Translations under genes and position numbers: made by a program
Source: Oreohelix idahoensis
Lineage: Eukaryota; Mollusca; Gastropoda; Stylommatophora; Oreohelicidae
Reading direction: 5' to 3'
NCBI GenBank assembly: GCA_024509875.1
Contig: JAMPIV010006383.1
Span: forward strand, 462,501-526,500
Length of the DNA: 64,000 nt
Shown here: positions 12,030 to 25,782 of the stretch, piece by piece
How positions within the stretch are numbered: position 1 is the stretch's first letter
How the letters are laid out: each line of letters opens with the position of its first letter
The notes under the pieces: model-generated
What the model was told of the DNA's origin: nothing
The model's database searches: none
Seen by the model: the letters and a program-made list of their open reading frames with translations, nothing else

Positions 12030-12840
12030 GTTAAATAATTATGATTTAGTTCTCAACAACAACAAAATGCTGATTTAGACATTCATTATCAGATATTTAT
12101 ATTTTTTAACTACCTTTCATGTATTAACTTGTGTTCCTGTTATATTCTATTTTACTATATTATATATTTTATCAGGCAGTTCTAATTCTAAGTACCTGTT
12201 GGACAGCAGAAAGCGAGTGGGTTGCTTGTATACATTCTAAAAGTGGAATCCTTTGCTATTACCAATTTTTAAACTTTAGAAGGTAGGGCGCATTAGTATC
12301 ATTGTCCCGACACTCTGCACATTAAAGTGTTTCTATCACACAGTATGCCATTCACATTTGTAATCTGAGTAGATTATTATTCCTGGATTATTAAACTCTC
12401 TAGCTGCTTGACATGTTCTTGTTGAAGCATTGAACAGCTTATAAGTGTGTGCTCTTGTTAAACTTTTGTTCCTGGCTATCGTTCATTCTTCTGTTATTAT
12501 TCTTTTATATGAGACGTATCTCTGTACCCTCTAGATGTACATTTATGTGGTTTGCAGTTTCATTATTTTTCTTGGATTATCCTGTTCTTTATGTGCTAGT
12601 ATGTGAAGATATTCACTCTATTAGACCCGGTCATCCATTGGATTATAATAGTTTTTCGTCAAAGTTACCTCATCTGCTACATCTTGTCTACTGCATTGTC
12701 TTCTGTATCTTAGCGCTTGAATTACTGAAGGTGAGTCTTTTAGAACTGTCAGTTTTTGGGAGGATTGATAGAGACAATTTCTTTGTTTATTTATGTATTC
12801 ACCCATCAGCATCGTCACCTTTCAGTTCAAAAAGGAGAAT
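10936..12840. other. AT-rich stretch without recognised genes
   Basis: Contains a 21-bp poly-T near 12008 and scattered chance open frames. The frame at 12449-12862 is hydrophobic only because the DNA is T-rich. No real gene supported. Confidence 0.4.
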
Positions 12841-12849
12841 AGGCCTACA

Positions 12850-12975
12850 AACAAACTTATGACAGGTCATTCTGCCCCGTGCCATCAGCTCAAGGTCTTT
12901 TCATGTTTGTCTCTTTCCATTTATATCTGTCTCTAATTCTCTTCCCTATGTGTGTTCACAATAGCGTCACCTAAG
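12850..12975 (-). pseudogene. Possible LINE 3'-end remnant
   Basis: The stretch resembles about 35395-35500. On the minus strand both look like the basic C-terminal end of a LINE protein (a KDLE-MA-DR-like pattern, broken by stops). Weak evidence: the two copies are similar to each other, but the LINE assignment is inference. Confidence 0.3.
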
Positions 12976-14530
12976 TCGACTAATAATATTCTTTATTAAT
13001 CATTTTGTTCTACGATGTGCTTGGCACAATGTTACGGCCCTAGTCTTTTGTATTATTCAGTCAATACTTCCTAATAGGAAAATGTTTGAGGTGAGAGAGT
13101 CTGTAACAATGTCTGGTTCGATCCAAGTCCTATATTCTATAGTTGCATGTAATGTCGTGAAAACGACTACTCCCTGTGATGCATGTTTCACAGGTTGCTT
13201 AGCTTGTCAAGTGTGTTGTCATGGTGTACCCTTACGGCAAGACGACCGCGCCTTTTGGGATAGTCCAAGGTTAGAATCTTCTGAGTACCTATCACTTCCG
13301 TTGCTTCTCTGTTGTGTACTGTCTGCATTCTTTATTTCTTTCGTGTGAGTGCCTACGTTTTACCTATTTTCCTTAAGTTGTTATTTTTTTAATAACCTTT
13401 TTATGGACGACATATTTAGGGACACCTTTTTAAAACATCACATTTCTGAATTAAATTATAAATTAATGCTAAAAAAACGTGTCTGTGAAGTGTAGCTTGT
13501 ATCAGTGTAAAAATAAAATTATAATTAATAAAATAAGCAGCTAGTTCAAAATTCCACTTTCTTTAATGTCAGGTTTGTTAATAACACGCCGAGAACAAAC
13601 CACTAAACACTTAACACTTTTCAAATTCCGCATTCACTATATTATTTGCTGTCTTCAACTTCTTGACTGTGTTATTCAATTTGTTTCTCCCATAGACCGT
13701 GATATAAGAGGAACACAGAAAAGCCACCAACTGGAAGAGGTACTTTTTCTGGCTTGGATTCTGCCGTCATCGTCAAGAGATAATTTAACGAGACAGATCC
13801 GCGGCTTGTGCCATTGTCGTTGGTCTACTGTTCGATCGGGAAAGCTCTGTAAAAGTCAATGGTCACTTGTTGTACCTCCTTTAGCCTAACTAGTCTCTTC
13901 TTTTTCTTCCTCACTCTATCTACTCCTTCTTCACTGCATTCACAATTACATGTTTGAACTAAACGAACTCTCAAATAAGGACAATGGAAGCATATTTTTT
14001 GTTAATATGATTTGATTTTTTGAAGTCTTCATAAAACGCTTTAAGAAGTTTTCAAAGGTTTAAACCATGAAGACAAATATCCTTCATTGTGGTAATATTT
14101 AATAAGGGTTTTTTTTTATTATTTTATTTATTTTGAAACCGAATTTTAAATTTTTTTTAAATTAAAAAGAAATAATTCATCGTATTGTGACGTCTATTAC
14201 TTAAATATTTAAAATGAAGCAAAAATAATTCACACTGTTCTCAAGTCATTAATCTAATACATCAACATAAATCAAAAAATTAATTGCAGTAACTCACCAG
14301 CAATGAATCAACAAAAGAAATCAAGAAAAGCGAACTCCGGAAGACACGTCTGGCTAGACAGCAAGCACAGCGTACGCAACTACAGTAGTATGAGTAGCAA
14401 GAGAAATGTGTAGAAGTGCAACAGAGGCATTAACATCAAAGAGATCAGCATTGCTACACAATTGTCAACACCGCCATTGTAAAGAACATTACTTATAAGC
14501 ACAACCAGCTCTTAATTTAGGTCGTTATTT
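12976..14530. other. Upstream region of the second receptor; no gene seen
   Basis: AT-rich; chance frames only. It probably contains the promoter of receptor 2. A good splice-acceptor-like sequence, TTTTGTTCTTTAG, ends at 14540, suggesting a 5' non-coding exon further upstream. Confidence 0.4.
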
Positions 14531-14540
14531 TGTTCTTTAG
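14528..14540 (+). promoter_or_regulatory. Probable 3' splice site before receptor 2 coding exon
   Basis: A T-rich tract followed by AG at 14539-14540, 45 bases before the ATG. It fits an intron in the 5' UTR, a common arrangement for single-coding-exon GPCR genes. Inference from sequence only. Confidence 0.45.
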
Positions 14541-14585
14541 AAAAACGTTGTGCGCGACTTGAACAGTGAAAACGTCACCCTAAAC

Positions 14586-15812
14586 ATGGCTTTCCTTGAC
14601 ACAAACTTCAGCGAAGTCAACACTTCTACATCCGGCTTCCAGACTAACCAAAGCATGTTGGAGACCAATAGCACAAATTTAACTTTCGCTCCAACGTACC
14701 TGAAGGTCCTAGATTACGTGAACGTAGTGTGCTATCTTCTCATATGTGCTCTTGGTCTGACCGGCAACAGTCTAGTAATTTATGTGGTTCTCATATATGC
14801 CAAGATGAAGACAGTAACGAACATGTACATACTCAACCTAGCCTTCTCTGATGTGTTGTTCCTTACCATGCTTCCTATAACGGCAACAACGGTTATTGTC
14901 AAGCACTGGATATTCGGACAGGTCATGTGTAAGATATACTTCGTTTTATGCGCAATCAACATCTTTGGTGGCGCTTTTAACCTCTGCGTTATGAGCGCGG
15001 ACAGATACATGGCAGTGTGTCACCCGATCCGGTCTATGAAATACAGGACACCTCGTATAGCTTTTTGTATGTGCTTGTGTGTATGGGTGTTATGTTTTCT
15101 TTTCATGCTTCCAGTTATTCTGTATACAACTACGATGAAGCATCACAAATTTACGGGAAAGTATTCGTGCAGACTCGAATTGCCAGCCACTCCGATTGTC
15201 CCTCCTGGCCAAGCTTTTTTCTGGTACTCGTTTATCCTGGGATTCGTAATACCTGTGTCACTAATCTCTATCTTCTATATTCTCGTCATCTTCAGGCTAC
15301 GACAAATCAGCGCTGCCAAGAAATCTAAAGAGAATCGACGATCCCACGGTCGAGTCACGCGACTTATCTTTACTATTGTTGCAGTTTACTTCATCTGTTG
15401 GCTGCCTTACTGGTGCTTCCAGATTCATCACTTGATCAACGACATACCGACAATAGGCGTCAGCATGGTTCTCTTAATAAACGGTTTTACAATACTGTCG
15501 TACGCCAATAGCATGTTGAACCCATTGCTTTATGCATTTCTCAGCGAAAACTTCCGTCAAAGCTTCGTCAAGGCCTTCAAGTGTATCACGCCCTTGGACA
15601 AGACCCGTTCCGTTTGTAACGAGAAGAGTAGTTGCCCATGCACTGGCCAAACAGACATGCGTGCAGGAACTAGCGCTACAGCTGAGGAGCGGGTTGAACT
15701 GTCAGTTATGGATAACTCTTCTGTGGCATCCCTGGAACCTGGTGGGGAGAAGATGTGCGCTAAAGTTCTACAGGACGAGCGTGGATTTCTCATACCGCCT
15801 GTAAAATGTTAA
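14586..15812 (+). CDS. Allatostatin-C/somatostatin-type neuropeptide receptor (class A GPCR), paralogue 2
   Basis: A 408-residue receptor in one exon. The frame is open 36 bases further upstream but only from a GTG; I chose the ATG at 14586 (A at -3, G at +4). Possible N-glycosylation sites are N7, N12, N21, N28 and N31. TM3 begins at C115 with partner C195. DRY is at 139-141, CWLPYW at 271-276 and NPLLY at 312-316, followed by AFLSENFRQSFVKAFKC. It aligns along its length with the receptor at 1983-3254, with the helices and intracellular loops (KMKTVTNMYILNLA, RTPRIA, AAKKSKE/PAKKSKE) best conserved and the N-terminus and loops diverged. Position 3.32 is Cys122, so the Asp of vertebrate somatostatin receptors is missing here too. 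The tail ends GFLIPPVKC. Likely a Gi/o-coupled neuropeptide receptor at the plasma membrane; ligand unproven. Confidence 0.93.
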   Translation: MAFLDTNFSEVNTSTSGFQTNQSMLETNSTNLTFAPTYLKVLDYVNVVCYLLICALGLTGNSLVIYVVLIYAKMKTVTNMYILNLAFSDVLFLTMLPITATTVIVKHWIFGQVMCKIYFVLCAINIFGGAFNLCVMSADRYMAVCHPIRSMKYRTPRIAFCMCLCVWVLCFLFMLPVILYTTTMKHHKFTGKYSCRLELPATPIVPPGQAFFWYSFILGFVIPVSLISIFYILVIFRLRQISAAKKSKENRRSHGRVTRLIFTIVAVYFICWLPYWCFQIHHLINDIPTIGVSMVLLINGFTILSYANSMLNPLLYAFLSENFRQSFVKAFKCITPLDKTRSVCNEKSSCPCTGQTDMRAGTSATAEERVELSVMDNSSVASLEPGGEKMCAKVLQDERGFLIPPVKC

Positions 15813-16110
15813 AATACTTAAGTTCTCGATTGGACAGTAACTCTTGTAAAGAATGGGGTCGTCCACATAGACGTCACGCAGTAAGGATGGAGTGGGTCAA
15901 CATTTTTTGACGAAGTGTGACGATAGGTGGAAAAGGGGTTGAAAATGTGTCGCCACACACACAAAAATATTATTAAGGAACACTTCTTTTATAAATTATG
16001 TCGGAACGATATAGATTTTGTAACCAGTAGTCTAATTTTATCCGCAATAGTCAACAACTCCATCGTGGACGACTTACATTAATATTATCATCTTCAGTTT
16101 TCAAACCATT
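15813..16110. other. Downstream of receptor 2
   Basis: Probable 3' UTR and flanking DNA. No clear polyadenylation signal close to the stop codon, and no repeat recognised before the 40-bp array. Confidence 0.4.
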
Positions 16111-16115
16111 GTGTG

Positions 16116-16400
16116 CATTTGCTCTCAAGTAAAACATTATTTTATGAAACCTTAACATTTGCTCTCAAGTAAAACATTAATTTATGAAACTTTAGCATTT
16201 GTTCTCAAGTAAAACATTATTTTATGAAACTTCAGCATTTGCTCTCAAGTAAAACATTATTTTATGAAACCTTAGCATTTGCTCTCAAGTAAAACATTAT
16301 TTTATGAAACCTTAACATATGCTCTCAAGTAAAACATTATTTTATGAAACCTTAACATTTGCTCTCAAGTAAAACATTATTTTATGAAACCTTAACATTT
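16116..16400. repeat. 40-bp tandem array, about seven copies
   Basis: Near-perfect copies of a 40-bp unit containing GCATTTGCTCTCAAGTAAAA followed by CATTATTTTATGAAAC. Only a few substitutions separate the units, so the array is young. Confidence 0.95.
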
Positions 16401-16493
16401 GTAAGAATTGAAGTTATTTATGTGTTTACTTAAAATGAATCAACTTTTTAATTGTTTACAATTAAATTAAGACAAAATGAACGATATTTTATA

Positions 16494-16550
16494 AATAAAT
16501 TTATCAACATAAATTTATCAACATAAATTTATCAACATAAATTTATCAGC
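16494..16550. repeat. 14-bp tandem repeat, four copies
   Basis: AAATTTATCAACAT repeated four times, the last copy altered to AAATTTATCAGCC. Confidence 0.95.
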
Positions 16551-16559
16551 CAGCAAAAG

Positions 16560-17149
16560 ATTAATTAAACGCTATTGTACTTACAAGATGGTTAATTTAC
16601 CTGCACTACTCAATTAATTCCCATTGGATTACAACCTTTCTTTCCAGTATATAAAAATAAAAATAAAAACTGGGAACGGGGTAGGGAGGTAAGAGATGTG
16701 TGACTGCACATAAGAACGTTGTCTGAGTTTATGTGACAAAATGGGACAAACGGGGTGGGAGGGAGGGAGGGGAGTTAAATAAGTCACATGTGCAGTCAAA
16801 TGTGGACGAACCCTGCAGTATAACTAGAGTTATCGTTGAGGCAACAATTCACACATTTTTGTAACGTTTTTGTGTCATAGATTATTCTCCCATTGAGGGA
16901 AAATTATTTTCCCATTGAGGAAAAGTGTCGGTAAATATCCAAACAAAGTTTGCTGGATTCTTGAGAAGATGCACAATAAGTTGTGCTGTTATCTGAAATG
17001 TATTATCTTTTGCTCATGTTGAATTTAAATATTTTATCATCGCCACCAATATGATCATTAGCACGATCGCGATAACCATTGTCACAACCTAAATAGTCAT
17101 CATCGTCACTAGTACCATCACCATCCAGTCATTTAGTAATATCTTCATC
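16560..17149. other. Unassigned intergenic DNA
   Basis: No gene or transposon end recognised. A G-rich stretch near 16756-16776 and short CATC-rich patches near 17040-17130 are the only notable composition features. Confidence 0.4.
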
Positions 17150-17160
17150 ATCCTCACTGT

Positions 17161-17468
17161 GGGACCTAAGACGCGTCAACAGTGAGGAATGCAGTTAGCG
17201 ACCCATAGCTTGACTGCTTGCGTCAGGGTCAGCAAATCAGAGCTGACCAAGATCCTACTTCACCTCCAAGTGGTGGTCCTGGAAACAGGCTGCATCACTA
17301 CAGTCTGGCTGAGTGAGTAGGGATCGAAGAGGGAAGGCTAACCCGGTCCCAAAAATGCCGTGCTGAAGTCGAATGTGTTGGCCGAAAGGCGCAAATATCG
17401 CAGCTTCGCTGTAAACGGACACAACGCAACCAACGTCCTTTTCAGGATGAACGAAGAAGAAGAAGAAG
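17161..17468 (+). mobile_element. SINE-like element, family A, copy 2
   Basis: A 308-bp copy of family A, beginning GGGACCTAAGACGCG and ending with GAACGAAGAAGAAGAAGA. It is flanked by an exact 11-bp direct repeat ATCCTCACTGT (17150-17160 and 17469-17479), a clear target-site duplication. The GAA-rich end is taken as the 3' tail. It sits 82 bp upstream of the Tc1 element. Confidence 0.85.
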
Positions 17469-17550
17469 ATCCTCACTGTCATCATAATAACCCCCCTCAT
17501 AACATGGTATCACCTGGCTTCTTCTATGTTGACATTAACTACCATATATA

Positions 17551-20183
<2,633 letters not shown>

Positions 20184-20216
20184 TATATATATATATATAT
20201 ATTCCTCTTTCTAAAG

Positions 20217-20607
20217 CAGTGGTCCTCAACCCATTTTACAACCACGACCCAAATTTTACATGTGGTGAAGCTGGCAACCAAGTCCCATTGATATTACTTT
20301 ATTCCCTGTCCACTTCAGCTTGTTTTGAGAAAAACGCGTTCAAAGTTTTTGGGTTAGAAGTTGAAAATAAGGATATACCACATTAAAATGAAATTTTGCA
20401 TTATGATCCAACCTATTAACTGTAAGATATTGTATGGGATGATAGGTTAAATTATTTTATGCCCAATTTATGACCTCATATCAATTTTGGCCAAAAGTGG
20501 AGACAGAATAAAGCAGCACTAAGACAACACCATGTACAAAAATTGAACAGTAAATGAAAATTCTAGGAATATAGTTTGGGCTGCGACTCATTTTTTGAGA
20601 ATCACTG
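20217..20607. mobile_element. hAT-like MITE
   Basis: 391 bp with imperfect inverted ends: left CAGTGGTCCTCAACC, right complementary to CAGTGATTCTCA. These match the widespread hAT terminus CAGTGGTTCTCAACC. An inner CACGACCC / CTGCGACTC pair also mirrors. No coding region. The 8-bp target duplication expected of hAT is not clear. Confidence 0.7.
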
Positions 20608-20880
20608 TTTAGAGAGTCATAGCACATTTGCTGAAAGCTGCAATGAATTTACTCCCTGATTTGGCCAAGCAATACCCCATTCCATCATTCACTGCTGCTT
20701 CACTCGATTGTCTAATCCAGCAAAGAGAAAAATCTAACCTGACTTGTCAGCAACCTCCTCACGAAATGCTTTAGAGTAGGGATAGACGACCGGTCGATCG
20801 CATTCTCCCGGTATATCGCATAGGGTAATTTGGTAGATCCATGGGGGATGGGGGGGGGGAAGAATATTTAAGTTAAAGAT
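20608..20880. other. Unassigned repeat-like DNA
   Basis: Contains GACGACCGGTCGATCGCATT near 20790 and a short G-run near 20850. No coding signal. It may belong with the R1 repeat that follows. Confidence 0.35.
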
Positions 20881-20884
20881 ATTT

Positions 20885-21110
20885 CGGACTAACCGTTTCG
20901 TGCAAGCATTTAAGAGCGCGGCATCCCCGTGATTAAAAGCAATTTTTTCAGCAGTTCTAGCAAAACGCCCCCAGATAGCTTAAAAAAAACTAACTTCATT
21001 CGTAAACCACATAAGATAGGAAAGTGACCTTTTCTTTCAAGTGAAGTTAACATTCGGTAAAACATCACTTAGTTTGAATGTTTCCACCGCTCTGTCGATG
21101 AAGTTGTAGG
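20885..21110. repeat. Dispersed repeat R1, copy 2
   Basis: Resembles 5955-6135 and 48610-48845, sharing a TTTCAAGTGAAGTTAACATT-like core and a TTCCACCG motif. Confidence 0.55.
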
Positions 21111-21150
21111 AAGCTAATACAAGTTACGCATATGCCTAACTTATTCCTAT

Positions 21151-21393
21151 ATGTGCAAAGCATATGCAGAAAAACAGATAGTAATCTTTACAGATGCCCT
21201 CTCCGTAATAAGAGCCCTGAATAGCCACCATGCTAAGGGATTGAATGATTTGATAAACTCTCTTGAAAGCCTGGCCAAATGCTTCAAGCAGTGCACAATC
21301 CAATGTGGATACAAGCCCATCGCAACATTTCAAGCAACGAGGAGGCAGACAAACTTGCTTAGGAAGGAGGAGCGTTACAACAAAATGATATAG
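21151..21393 (+). pseudogene. LINE RNase H domain, N-terminal half
   Basis: The catalytic-region motif FTDALSVIRAL is clear. Further on, the sequence corresponding to QWIPSH-NI--NEEAD is present but spread over two frames (indel near 21310), with an in-frame stop at the position following DKLA. It degrades RNA in RNA:DNA hybrids during LINE replication. Non-functional as it stands. Confidence 0.8.
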
Positions 21394-24209
21394 TGTCACG
21401 AAGTGGATTTAATTCTAGAGGTTGTCGTAAGATAGAGACAAGACCCTAGTGTTAAGAAAGTCTGAAACGTTAGAATTTAGATGAAAATGACAGTGACTGT
21501 AGACAGATGAGACTATTGGCTCACGGGTGGGAACCTGGATATACTCTCCATTGCCACTTGTGACTAAAATTATGCTATAACCTCAACCCCCTCTAACTAC
21601 CTTTAAACACAAGGAGATAAGGTGTAAATAACGACCACAGACACCACTATACAGACAACATATAGGTACCGTTTAGTTAGCTATAAATTAGAGAACCTGA
21701 TCCAGTGAACATTTATATAGTTTTATTACCACCAAAAAAAAATCAACATAATCAAATCCCATAGAAACCAAATCAGTAATATGCAATGTTGCACTGACCT
21801 GAAAACAAGAAAAACAATTAAATTGGTAGATACTAGAAAACAACCACTTTCACTCCTTTCTTCATCCTGCTGGGGAAAAATAGAATGATTACTGAGTTAA
21901 CCACAATTAATGGGTGGGGGCATCAACTTTAGCCGCCACTCCCTCCTGCAATCTATTTCCTACTGTCACTGTTCTGCTGACACTGCCTAAACTATTTTTC
22001 TACACACACACACAGCTTCAAGGCTCTTTAGGCGATATACGCGTCTCTAATTTAACACCACTGGACTGCTACCCTAGTAGAGTTAGATTACAACTATGGC
22101 TCAGAGGCTATCCCTCCAATGGATAAAATAAGACCCTACTGGTCCTGTCTATTTTCTTCCTCCTTCTCTCTCTCTCTCTCTCTCTGCCTGGTCTCAGTGT
22201 CTCTCTAACACTTCGACGTCTGCTGATGTTGCATCTCCGTTACTCCTCTTCTCTTGATAACGTTCAGAACCAGGAATGATATCCCTGTCTCCTGCTTCTG
22301 ATTTCTGCACTGATGACTTCGGTTTCAAGCTCGAGGTACTTGAATCACTGGTAGAAGCTTCACGGCTGCTGACCGACTTCTTACTTGCCCCGTTAACCCG
22401 CTCAAGATTTAGGGACAAACAGCTTTATTATGGCTGTATAACTTTAGACCAATCTCCCAGCCACGTGCTGTTGTCGGAGTGTTATAATGAGCTAAGAGCT
22501 CTGGATTAAAGACAAATCCTGTTCCCAGCTGAAGATTGTCTTCGCTACCTGGGAACATATGGTATTTCTTGCACCTTTTCCGATCTCTCGAGCTATATGC
22601 TCCTGAGATGACAACTTGCTGTTGTAAAGGACAGAGGCTGGTTGCCCTCCTACAGACCGTGAAAACTTGCTGGGGAACAAACAACAGAACAGCTGCATAA
22701 CACGTCAAATGTTACACATCTCAAACACTAAACTCCCTTCTCCCTTCAAATCAATTTCAGCTCCCCTTCTCTATTCCCACTATGCACAACGATACAAAAT
22801 ATTTATGCCCCATAAAGTCAATCTCCCAGCAATCCCCTCTATCTCCCGTTTCCAAAGTAAACATCGGCTGACCCAGATCCTTTGTTCTGCATGACTAGCC
22901 ACGTGTCACAACTTATTTTTTCACCGAGGAAACCCCTGTAGAAAATACTTGGGCTACTTTTCTCACTGACCCTTGGGGTACATTTATCAATACAAAATTA
23001 AATCTAGGCAGGCTGAAACCCGTCTCAGAAAACACTTCCCTTATCAAAATAAAATCTACATCTCTTGAACATAAAAGGAAAATCCCATAACAGAAATATA
23101 GATTACATCTCGTGTCTTCTGACTATACAACAATAAAAATGCACAATAATTAACGTACGCCAAAATTATGCTAGCGTATTTAAACTGCAAATAAATTATA
23201 AACAATCGAGGTTATCAATGTATCCCCCGTAGTTACAGACACGTGTTCCTTCACCATAAGGTTAACTTCACCCTTCTCTGGGTAACATTCCCGAATTAAA
23301 ACTCAATATAATAACCGTGCCCACGTGCTTAAACAATTACAAAATCGCGCTCCCTTTATATACAGAAGTTTATCATAAATCAAAGATGCGGGTTTTTCCT
23401 ACCAACCTTCTTCAAAAATTTTAGACCTTCTTTTAAATATTACTGAGCTCACATTAAATGTCTCAAAATCTTTACACACTCCTAGCTACGGCTATTATCA
23501 TATAAAGAATTCTCTGCACCTCTTACACTACATACTTTCTCTGAGATTGTAATTGATGGCCCTTCCGTTTTAAGAACTAAATTCAAACCTCCTGAGGAAA
23601 GCTTATACTTTAACCGGCTGGTCTCTATTAGAAGCGAATTACAAGTACCGCGCTAAATAGTTATGGCTTACCCAATAGATCAAATATCTCACTGAAGAGC
23701 AAGTGCTATGACGTAGATTCCCACGGCTGAATATTCTTCGGACTAAAGGGACCCACAATTATTTCCTCTAGTATTTATTACAGACAAGGAGGCCAGATAC
23801 GTCATCGCTGGCGTTCCTCTCCGACCAATGAAATTCCTGCAAAATTAAACAACCGAGCCTAAGCCAATAGATTTGAAAACAACGCGCAGACCGCGTGTCC
23901 AAAAAAATATCATCACGTTACGCGACGACCGCGATTCTTTTTAACAAAGAAAATGAGATTCCCTGATCGCGATTATCTAGCGAAAAGAACTGGTGAAAAA
24001 ACGAACTGGTGAAAATCTAATATAACTCCCCTGTAGTTCCTATTAAAACCGCAATTATTAGACCTACAGAAAAGACCAAACTCGATATATTACAAAGAGA
24101 AAAGATATGGCAAACACATGTAGTTACAAAGGGAAGAAGACTGGTGCAAACTCAAATAGAACAACGGAATCGGGCCTGTTGAAAAATAAAACCACAGTAC
24201 TGCATCACA
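21394..24209. mobile_element. 2.8-kb TG...CA element (solo LTR or non-autonomous LTR element)
   Basis: 2816 bp beginning TGTCACG and ending CATCACA, flanked by an exact 5-bp duplication TATAG (21389-21393 and 24210-24214). TG...CA ends plus a 5-bp target duplication are the hallmark of LTR retroelement integration. I see no gag or pol motifs and no internal copy of the first few hundred bases near the other end. It is therefore either one very long solo LTR or a large non-autonomous element. It contains a short (TC)n near 22168-22185 and otherwise only chance frames. Confidence 0.75.
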
Positions 24210-24214
24210 TATAG

Positions 24215-24597
24215 GGACAACTTATGAAATACCAAAAACAAATATAAAAGCCACATTCAAATCAAAATTGGAAAAAGAACACGCAGGTCATATAAAAAAT
24301 GATGCCAATCATCAGATGTCTAGGCGAGACCAGGTCATAATTTTCCGGCTACGCACTGGACACAACAGATTGAGGTACCATCAATACCACAATGATAGGA
24401 TTGGTCCAACAGATCTCTGCAACTGTGGCATCCGCCCCATGTCATCCGAACATCTGTTGCAGCCCTGCCCAACTTACAGCAGTGAATGGAGTGGCATAAG
24501 GCAACGACCTCCTTCTTTCCATGAAAAACTGTTTGGAGATGTCAGCGACCTTGAGCTGACTACTGTCTTTATTAGAGTCAGTAATGTGGAAGTCTGA
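24215..24597 (+). pseudogene. LINE RNase H domain, C-terminal half and tail
   Basis: Continues the frame of 21151-21393 after the insertion. It contains QVIIFRLRTGHNRLRYH, the CNCG and EHLLQPCP motifs shared with the copy at 55631-56188, and ends at the TGA at 24595-24597. The spacing Cys-x-Cys...His...Cys is a zinc-knuckle-like pattern typical of this LINE group's C-terminus. Confidence 0.82.
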
Positions 24598-24783
24598 TTA
24601 AAAAACGAGGAGAAATAAGAATTCTTATTTCCAGATACTCTTAAAGCTGAAAACAGACATGATTTTAACAAAGCAGATCTTTAGAAAACTCAATGTTTGA
24701 TGAATAGTGCCTTGTTTGTTTCTTTTAAAAATTTCGGCCAGCCGCTGCCAGTCGTTGAAGTGGTGACACACCAAACTATACGC

Positions 24784-24948
24784 TTACTTACTTTGTCGTT
24801 CCCCATCTACTGTGGGGTGTAGAGATTTGGAAGAGAGAGCGCCAGACTATCCTTTCGGCTGTCTGTCTTCCTCCTGGCCTGGTTCCATTCTAGTCCTCGG
24901 TCCTTCAAAGATTGTCTAATGTTGTCCTCCCAGCGGACGCTGGGTCGT
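24784..24948 (-). mobile_element. LINE family B, short 3'-end insertion
   Basis: 165 bp matching in reverse complement the last coding part of the LINE at 57940-59213 (GLEWNQARRKTADRIVWRS region) and its (TAAG)n tail. It is flanked by an exact 13-bp duplication CCAAACTATACGC (24771-24783 and 24949-24961). A classic dead-on-arrival, severely 5'-truncated LINE insertion. Confidence 0.92.
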
Positions 24949-25317
24949 CCAAACTATACGCACGCAAAAGAACCTTCCTGTTCCAAGAATGGCTTATACA
25001 AGCTTACTGTACAAATCACATACGCACATCATGTTTCCAATCAGCCTATGGAACGTTAGGTAACTCAGCCAAGTCTTATTTCATAGGGTAAATAATAACG
25101 ATTTATAAGAATGATTGCGCCTTATGTTCAGATTTCATCTTACAAAATACTATCGATTTATGTTTACGTTTTAGTGCACGTTCATCCTTACACGATGGTT
25201 ACAGTATCTGTTCCGGAATTTTCTAACAATCTCACAAGATGTTTATTAATGTAAAATTTCTTTGAATGATCTTCGGCTTATGTAGACTAATAACATTAAC
25301 GCAATCTTGAAATCGCT

Positions 25318-25782
25318 GTTCGTGAAATATCCCTCAGGTCGATTAGTTTAGTCAAACTCTCATGCGAAACACCACAGAAGATGGTTACTTTAGTCAAACT
25401 TTCATGTGAAATATCACCTAAGCCAGTTAATTTAGTAAAAAAAACCCATGTGAAATATCCCTCAAGTCTGTTAGTTTAGTAAAACTCTCATGCAAAATAT
25501 CACTTAAGACGGTTAGTATAGTTAAACACCCATATGAAATGTCAATCAAACTGTCGTGTGAAATATCACCCACGATTGTTAGTTTAGTCAAGCACTTCTG
25601 TAAAATATCGCTCAAGCCGATTAGTTTAGTCTAACTCGGGTGCGAAATATCACCCAAGATGGTTAGCTTAGTCAAACTATCGTGCGAAACCTCACTCAAC
25701 CGGTTAGTTTAGTTTACTCTCGTGCGAAATATCACCCAATACGGTTAGTTTAGTCGAACTCTCGTGTGAAAACACGCAGGGC
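25318..25782. repeat. About 41-bp satellite, clean section
   Basis: About eleven degenerate copies of a unit with GTTAGTTTAGTCAAACTCTC followed by TGCGAAATATCACCCAAG. No spacers, so not CRISPR-like. The array continues in broken form to about 26200 and again near 27420-27470. Confidence 0.9.

Larger units (their letters stand above)
21130..24620 (+). mobile_element. LINE (family D) 3' part, split by a 2.8-kb insertion
   Basis: The RNase H domain and C-terminal zinc-knuckle-like tail of a LINE, 5'-truncated near 21130. Part 1 (21150-21393) carries IVIFTDALSVIRALNSH; part 2 (24215-24597) carries FRLRTGHNRLRYHQYHNDRIG, a CNCG motif and EHLLQPCP. The two parts are separated by the 21394-24209 insertion and join exactly in frame if that insertion is removed. 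The paralogue at about 55606-56190 has the same domains contiguous. Part 1 also carries a frameshift near 21310 and a stop near 21360. Confidence 0.85.

Noticed and set aside
12449..12862. Hydrophobic 137-codon frame resembling a membrane protein
   Set aside because: Hydrophobicity follows from T-rich sequence; it does not start at a well-placed ATG and has no family signature.
14550..14585. Extended N-terminus of receptor 2 from GTG
   Set aside because: A eukaryotic gene should start at ATG; the ATG at 14586 has a good context and matches the paralogue's MAxx start.
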